Shown here piece after piece: positions 5,113-8,167 of a stretch of DNA of 8,167 nucleotides (position 1 is the first letter of the stretch; each line of letters opens with the position of its first letter). Below the pieces are notes generated by a model. The model had not been told where the DNA came from. It did no database searches and saw nothing but the letters and a program-made list of their open reading frames with translations. Both the position numbers and the translations under genes were made by a program. This DNA comes from an uncultured bacterium (lineage in GTDB: Bacteria > Patescibacteriota > Minisyncoccia > Moranbacterales > GWC2-37-73), in the NCBI GenBank assembly GCA_903866285.1, contig CAIPMZ010000105.1, forward strand, positions 1 through 8,167, written 5' to 3'.

Positions 5113-5200
5113 CGGGAAAAACTGGGTTTTCCCGTGGCGGAAGCACTGAAACCGCTGGGTTTCAGGGAGCGAAGCGACTCCTCAGTGGGCAAAACGCTAA
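5113..5200. repeat. Hairpin-rich segment ending in a second copy of the rpsI C-terminal codons
   Basis: Two perfect 8-bp stems occur in tandem: 5113-5120/5127-5134 (loop ACTGGG) and 5146-5153/5158-5165 (loop GCTG). A GGAG/CTCC stem follows (5166-5169/5178-5181). Bases 5177-5200 then read T-P-Q-W-A-K-R-stop, in a different frame from rpsI. This matches the real S9 ending P-Q-W-A-K-R, with synonymous changes at the proline and final arginine codons and TAA instead of TAG. Twelve bases, CAGTGGGCAAAA, are identical at 5061-5072 and 5183-5194. Confidence 0.65.
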
Positions 5201-5207
5201 ATCTTCC

Positions 5208-5235
5208 AAAACACTCCGCAAGGAGTGTTTTTTTT
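5208..5235 (+). terminator. Intrinsic terminator of the ribosomal protein operon
   Basis: A perfect 10-bp stem (5208-5217 with 5222-5231) is closed by a GCAA tetraloop, a stable GNRA-type loop. The right arm runs into eight consecutive T residues (5228-5235). It is the first strong terminator after the promoter at 145. Confidence 0.93.
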
Positions 5236-5243
5236 GTGGGCTA

Positions 5244-5271
5244 TTGTGATTGAAAAAAATTGGAGTATAAT
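5244..5271 (+). promoter_or_regulatory. Promoter of the small membrane protein gene
   Basis: A perfect -10 box TATAAT (5266-5271) lies 16 bases after TTGTGA (5244-5249), a 4-of-6 match to the -35 consensus. The expected start near 5278 leaves about 20 untranslated bases before the ATG at 5299. It lies directly after the operon terminator, so the downstream gene is transcribed separately. Confidence 0.75.
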
Positions 5272-5298
5272 GAAAGCACTAAACATTAAAAAATTTTT

Positions 5299-5568
5299 AT
5301 GAAAAACAATGATTTTTTCAATCGGGTGATGTTGATTATTTTTGCGGTGATTGCTTTTGTTTTTACAGCTAGCTATGCCTTTAGCCAATATTTGGAAGTC
5401 AAGAAAATAAATATTCAGGACTTGGCGGTTTGGAACGCTTGTGTGGCGGATTCAAACCTAGGTGAGCAAGCTTATCAATTCTGTCGCCAAAAATGCAGTG
5501 ATAACTATATGTTCAAAACGCCTTTTAATTGGGGTGCTAATGCTGGGGTGCCGGATGGGGATGAATAA
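5299..5568 (+). CDS. Small membrane-anchored protein with cysteine motif, unknown function
   Basis: I do not recognise this 89-residue protein. It has a short N-terminus with positive charge (K2, R9) and one hydrophobic segment at about residues 10-31. This could be an uncleaved anchor or a signal peptide cut near A27-S29. The remaining 60 residues would lie outside the cytoplasm. They contain three cysteines, C48, C62 and C66, the last two in a C-R-Q-K-C arrangement, which could form a disulfide or bind a metal. The odd cysteine count leaves one free or suggests dimer formation. Support for a real gene comes from the promoter just upstream, the terminator downstream, and coding style like its neighbours. 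There is no Shine-Dalgarno sequence. Confidence 0.75.
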   Translation: MKNNDFFNRVMLIIFAVIAFVFTASYAFSQYLEVKKINIQDLAVWNACVADSNLGEQAYQFCRQKCSDNYMFKTPFNWGANAGVPDGDE

Positions 5569-5578
5569 TAGCTTTTAG

Positions 5579-5601
5579 CCCCAGTGGCATACGCCACGGG
5601 G
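5579..5601. other. Hairpin downstream of the small membrane protein gene
   Basis: CCCC-A-GTGGC pairs with GCCAC-GGGG around an ATAC loop, giving nine base pairs with one bulged A. There is no T-run after it, so it is probably not a terminator by itself. It could protect the 3' end of the transcript. Confidence 0.5.
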
Positions 5602-5608
5602 TAAACTT

Positions 5609-5656
5609 CTTAGGAAGATGCAAAAATAAAGCCTTAGGAAAATACATAAAAAATGC
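5609..5656. repeat. Two tandem 24-bp imperfect repeats
   Basis: Units at 5609-5632 and 5633-5656 both begin CTTAGGAA, end GC, and agree at 19 of 24 positions. The second unit runs into the left arm of the terminator at 5649. No function can be suggested. Confidence 0.45.
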
Positions 5657-5676
5657 CTTACTTTAGGCATTTTTTT
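5649..5676. terminator. Probable bidirectional terminator between convergent genes
   Basis: A perfect 10-bp stem (5649-5658 with 5665-5674) has loop TACTTT. On the plus strand it is followed by T residues to 5676. On the minus strand the A-rich left flank gives a T-run too. It can therefore end both the small gene at 5299-5568 and the minus-strand gene that stops at 5851, although the latter leaves about 175 bases of 3' tail. Confidence 0.85.
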
Positions 5677-5754
5677 GATGGAAGAAATTTTTTATTTCGC
5701 TAAAGATCAAGAGAATTGTACTCAGGGCGGAGTGGAGAATAATTAAGGCAACAC

Positions 5755-5793
5755 CCTGGATTGCCACGGAGGATTACCTCCTCGCAATGACGC
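5755..5793. repeat. Palindromic 'GTCATTGCGAGG'-type interspersed repeat
   Basis: On the minus strand the element reads CGTCATTGCGAGGAGG, then a turn, then CCTCCGTGGCAATCC. The outer stem is ATTGC (5760-5764)/GCAAT (5784-5788) and the inner stem is GGAGG (5768-5772)/CCTCC (5777-5781), with loop ATTA. I recognise this wording from palindromic repeats scattered through many unrelated bacterial genomes; I could not search for copies. It lies just downstream of the PEGA gene's stop codon. Confidence 0.7.
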
Positions 5794-5850
5794 TAATGGT
5801 TACTATTACTTTTGTATTTTTGTAAACTTTTGTAAGTTCGTAGGGTTTTT

Positions 5851-7359
5851 CTATTGTCCGGTATTTGGGTCAATTGGCGTCGTCGCTCCAAACCCAAAAT
5901 TTTGGAGTAGCGTAGTTTTCTCGGGGAACTCGATAGTGTTGAGGGAAGTTAGGCCGTCGGCGTTGGTGTCGGTGAAATAGATGAGGCCATCGGAATTATT
6001 GTTGGTGATTTGCGCCTTGTCGTTATTGAGACTGAAAAGATCCATCAGGTTGCGATGATCACGTTGGTCAATTTCAATAAATTTAACTTGTTTGCCGGTC
6101 GAGAAAATAACGTGTTCATAGTCGCGTGTCCATTGGACGTTGGCAATAGTCTCAGTATAGCGGGTGATTGAGAGCGTTTCATTTTCATTGCGAACGGGTT
6201 GGACATCCCATTTGCGGACGAAGTACGCGCTGATTTCATGGTCATTCCAAAAGAGTAATTTTTTTCCGTCATCGGAAAATTGCGAGCCAAGCGCGTTGGC
6301 TGAAAGCTGTTGAAAATAATCGTCAAGTTCACCGCGGCTATAGATGTAAAGTTTGTTTTCAGGGTTCAGGAAAACAACCCGGTCATCGTCATAGACAATG
6401 ATCTGATAATTTGGGTTATTCATATCGGTTGGAGGCGATAGTGTAATTTGGGTGGGCGCGTCCGTGCCGTCGGGGTTTGTTTTATAAACAAGTCCTTCGG
6501 GTAGTTGGAAATAATAAAGACCGCTAGACGCTATTTCGTAGCTGGCGATATTTTTAGCAACCTGCCTAATTTCGGTTGGCGCGTCAAGGTCAAGGCGATA
6601 GAGATTTCCGCTAGACATATAAAAGAGTGCGTTTTTAGTTTTCGGATCCCAGCGGACATGTGAAAGGTCGTCGGTTTCGGCTAGGTCTCGAAGATTTAGC
6701 GTTTGGTTGGTTGGCACGTCAACAATGAAATAATTTTTTTGGCGGGTATCTTTTTTAAGGGCCGGAATAATAACGCGGTGGGCTTGGGGCGTCCATTCAA
6801 TATTTTCTTTAGCATTATCAGTAAAAACGTATTCATTGGAACTAAAAATATTTTCCACCGTTTTAGCCTGCGCAGTCAGGACGTCCACGAAAAAATTATC
6901 GCCTTCTTGTTTAGCCAGGGCGGTCAGGTTTTTCCTAGGCGAAATAAAAAAACGCGAAACGCCAGGGGTATGATAGTCGGTTTTTAGGTAACTATTTTTA
7001 GCCAAGACGATATTCCAAAATTCAGTTGAAATTCCGCTGTGGACGGAAACTTTTTTTGACCAAGTAGTAAAGCCAGGGGATTTTACTTCGAGTAAATATT
7101 CGCCTGGTTGGATGCCGTCGATATGGTAAGAGTTATTGATGCGGTTTAATTTTTTGGAGGAGTAAAGTAAGTTATTAATATAGACATCAGCATCTTGGGG
7201 CGTCGTTTTCATTGAAACAGATCCGCCGTAAATAAAAACTCCTCGCTGTCGGTTAAAGCGATAGCCGAAAGCGTAACCAATAACAAGGGTTGAAACAAGC
7301 CAAAAAAGGACAAAAAGCGTCCACCAGAAGATTTTTTTCGGGATTTCAGAATGTTCCAT
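5851..7359 (-). CDS. PEGA-domain membrane-anchored beta-propeller-like protein
   Basis: The 502-residue product has a short charged N-terminus, one membrane segment at about residues 10-32 rich in W, F, L and V, and then a PEGA domain at about 46-115. The PEGA features are a T-T-P-x-D-A-D-V-Y-I-N strand pair, G-I-Q-P-G-E-Y-L-L-E-V, and a following P-G-F. PEGA domains are thought to bind surface or envelope partners. The rest (about 130-490) looks like repeated beta-strand blades of a TolB/WD40-like propeller, with recurring W-D-P, W-T-P, F-S-D-D-G-K-K-L and T-D-T-N-A-D-G segments. The body is probably outside the cytoplasm. This layout is common in Patescibacteria; substrate and role are unknown. 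The gene stands alone, convergent with the small gene and divergent from the one at 7557. Confidence 0.85.
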   Translation of the reverse strand: MEHSEIPKKIFWWTLFVLFWLVSTLVIGYAFGYRFNRQRGVFIYGGSVSMKTTPQDADVYINNLLYSSKKLNRINNSYHIDGIQPGEYLLEVKSPGFTTWSKKVSVHSGISTEFWNIVLAKNSYLKTDYHTPGVSRFFISPRKNLTALAKQEGDNFFVDVLTAQAKTVENIFSSNEYVFTDNAKENIEWTPQAHRVIIPALKKDTRQKNYFIVDVPTNQTLNLRDLAETDDLSHVRWDPKTKNALFYMSSGNLYRLDLDAPTEIRQVAKNIASYEIASSGLYYFQLPEGLVYKTNPDGTDAPTQITLSPPTDMNNPNYQIIVYDDDRVVFLNPENKLYIYSRGELDDYFQQLSANALGSQFSDDGKKLLFWNDHEISAYFVRKWDVQPVRNENETLSITRYTETIANVQWTRDYEHVIFSTGKQVKFIEIDQRDHRNLMDLFSLNNDKAQITNNNSDGLIYFTDTNADGLTSLNTIEFPEKTTLLQNFGFGATTPIDPNTGQ

Positions 7360-7369
7360 AATAGTTTTG

Positions 7370-7398
7370 ATTATAGCCTTTAATGGTTGCTTTGTCCA
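7370..7398 (-). promoter_or_regulatory. Promoter of the PEGA-domain gene, near-leaderless
   Basis: On the minus strand TGGACA (7393-7398, 5 of 6 to consensus) is followed by a 17-base spacer and a perfect TATAAT (7370-7375). Only ten bases separate the -10 box from the ATG at 7359. Transcription would begin about 3-4 bases before the start codon, giving an almost leaderless mRNA with no room for a Shine-Dalgarno sequence. The strong promoter also supports the chosen start. Confidence 0.75.
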
Positions 7399-7444
7399 AT
7401 AAAAATGTTCAAGCCTAAATCAATTAAAACACTGCCGGTTGCAA

Positions 7445-7477
7445 GCAGGCTAAGCCTGCCCCTGGAGGCTTAGCCTC
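7445..7477. repeat. Paired palindromes between divergent promoters
   Basis: GCAGGCT (7445-7451)/AGCCTGC (7453-7459) and GAGGC (7465-7469)/GCCTC (7473-7477) are two small palindromes. In addition 7447-7457 is the exact inverted repeat of 7466-7476, so the two can merge into one 11-bp stem. There is no T-run on either side. The location between two divergent promoters suits an operator or a transcription insulator, but a stray repeat is just as possible. Confidence 0.55.
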
Positions 7478-7506
7478 TAATAATTGGCTAGCATAAATTA
7501 GCTTGG

Positions 7507-7517
7507 TTTGGTATAAT
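7507..7517 (+). promoter_or_regulatory. Extended -10 promoter of the polytopic membrane protein gene
   Basis: A perfect TATAAT (7512-7517) is preceded by TG at 7509-7510, making an extended -10. No convincing -35 box is seen at the right distance; TTGGCT at 7484-7489 is 22 bases away. The expected transcript starts near 7524, about 33 bases before the ATG at 7557. Confidence 0.65.
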
Positions 7518-7556
7518 AAAAATAAAGAAAACTTAACTTTCAAAAATAAAAATAAT

Positions 7557-8054
7557 ATGCAATTAGAAAAAATCTTTCGCAGTTTTGGATTGTCTGCTTC
7601 GCTGGCTGAACTGGTGACAGTGTTTTTGGTGATGCTGGCAATCGCGGTAGTTCTTTGGCTAGTAGTTGGGAAAAAACGGCTCCATAATTCCGTTATGAAT
7701 ATTTATCTTTCTTTTGCGCTGGTGCAAGTTTTGCCAGTAAATTTAATTAGCACAAATAAAAATTTATCAGTTTTAATTTTCTTAATTTTACTAGTAGTTC
7801 TAACCTTATTTGGCAATTACACTTTCGATATTGGTCTTTCTGGCTCGGGGCTGGCGTATTGGCAGATTTTTCTCATGAGTTTCTTTGAAGTCGGCGCTGT
7901 TTTCAGTATCACAGCTTCTTTCCTGGGTGATAAGCAACTATTGCAGTATGTCTCCAAAGATGCCCTGTTTTATTTTACTTCTCCTTGGGCAAAATTTATT
8001 TGGCTGGCTCTGCCCTTACTGTTCCTGATTTATATTAACAAGAGTAACGACTAA
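7557..8054 (+). CDS. Polytopic integral membrane protein of unknown function
   Basis: I do not recognise this 165-residue protein. It has about five hydrophobic segments, near residues 16-37, 46-64, 70-90, 99-123 and 144-160. Basic clusters after the first segment (K39-K40-R41) suggest that loop faces the cytoplasm. E18 and E111 lie within or at the edge of membrane segments and could be functional. The conspicuous stretch F-Y-F-T-S-P-W-A-K-F leads into the last helix. The frame is open further upstream from a TTG at 7503, but that would place the promoter inside the gene, so the ATG at 7557 is preferred. The start lacks a Shine-Dalgarno sequence and follows an A-rich tract, as elsewhere in the window. 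Its own extended -10 promoter supports expression. Confidence 0.8.
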   Translation: MQLEKIFRSFGLSASLAELVTVFLVMLAIAVVLWLVVGKKRLHNSVMNIYLSFALVQVLPVNLISTNKNLSVLIFLILLVVLTLFGNYTFDIGLSGSGLAYWQIFLMSFFEVGAVFSITASFLGDKQLLQYVSKDALFYFTSPWAKFIWLALPLLFLIYINKSND

Positions 8055-8167
8055 TAGCCTTTCGAGATTGGCCGCTTTATTTTTTAAGATGCATTTTTCA
8101 GTATTAGTCCGTAATTGTCTGTAAAGTTCCGCGTCTATGCGTGTCAAATCATTTAACTATGACACCG
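8055..8167. other. Non-coding end of the window
   Basis: No gene is visible. A T-rich tract at 8078-8086 follows a GGCCGC sequence but no clear stem. On the minus strand TTGACA (8142-8147) is present, yet the expected -10 position reads TTACAG, a poor match. GTGTCA (8141-8146) and TGACAC (8160-8165) form an inverted repeat at the window edge that could belong to a neighbouring regulatory site. Confidence 0.4.

Noticed and set aside
4833..5192. Minus-strand frames of 119 and 79 residues opposite rpsI
   Set aside because: They are the reverse strand of a well-supported ribosomal protein gene and its hairpin-rich tail, with no promoter.
5005..5253. Plus-strand 82-residue frame overlapping the rpsI end and the terminator
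   Set aside because: It runs out of frame through rpsI, the repeated S9 ending and the operon terminator, with no start signal; it is a shadow.
5569..5850. Possible tRNA or other RNA gene between the convergent genes
   Set aside because: The hairpins present are separate simple stems; no cloverleaf, T-loop sequence or CCA end is visible.
6703..6987. Plus-strand 94-residue frame inside the PEGA gene
   Set aside because: It lies wholly opposite a long, domain-bearing gene and shows no recognisable features.
7503..7556. Upstream TTG start for the polytopic membrane protein
   Set aside because: The added 18 residues would be encoded by the promoter itself (TATAAT at 7512-7517), before the expected transcript start.
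8119..8147. Minus-strand promoter near the window end
   Set aside because: The -35 box is perfect, but the -10 (TTACAG) is too weak and no gene starts downstream on that strand except far away.

Overview
The window carries the tail of a bacterial S10-spc-alpha ribosomal protein cluster, followed by a short convergent/divergent stretch of envelope genes. The organism is most likely a Candidate Phyla Radiation (Patescibacteria) bacterium, probably of Parcubacteria type. The reasons are the gene order infA-rpmJ-rpsM-rpsK-rpsD-rpoA-rplQ-rplM-rpsI, AT-rich DNA with A/T-rich spacers, almost no Shine-Dalgarno sequences, lysine-rich N-terminal tails on S11 and S9, and a single-pass PEGA-domain protein of a kind common in that group. 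This assignment is inference from gene order and style, not from a database match.

Region 1 (1-303) is non-coding. It holds a 24-base direct repeat, a strong sigma70-type promoter (145-173) and a structured leader of about 120 bases before infA. Region 2 (304-5078) is one long plus-strand operon of nine genes: IF-1, L36, S13, S11, S4, RNA polymerase alpha, L17, L13 and S9. It ends at a perfect 10-bp intrinsic terminator (5208-5235). The genes act together in making the ribosome and starting transcription and translation.

The spacers are the most unusual part of the operon. Five of its eight intergenic gaps contain short repeats with a 7-base period (infA-rpmJ, rpmJ-rpsM, rpsM-rpsK, rpsK-rpsD, rplM-rpsI). 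Most are arranged as two facing arms that could fold into an imperfect stem running from just after one stop codon to just before the next start. A sixth gap (rplQ-rplM) has the same two-arm design built from AGCT-containing 7-, 9- and 16-base units. The rpsK-rpsD and rplM-rpsI copies share 40 identical bases. The 3' end of rpsI has also been copied: an inverted copy overlaps its stop codon and a direct copy of its last codons lies just before the terminator.

Region 3 (5236-5850) holds a small membrane-anchored cysteine-containing protein with its own promoter, a probable bidirectional terminator, and a palindromic repeat of the widespread 'GTCATTGCGAGG' type. Region 4 (5851-7359, minus strand) encodes a 502-residue PEGA-domain protein with an apparently near-leaderless promoter. 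It is divergent from region 5 (7557-8054), a 165-residue polytopic membrane protein I do not recognise. The last 113 bases show no supported gene. No RNA gene, CRISPR array or transposase was found.
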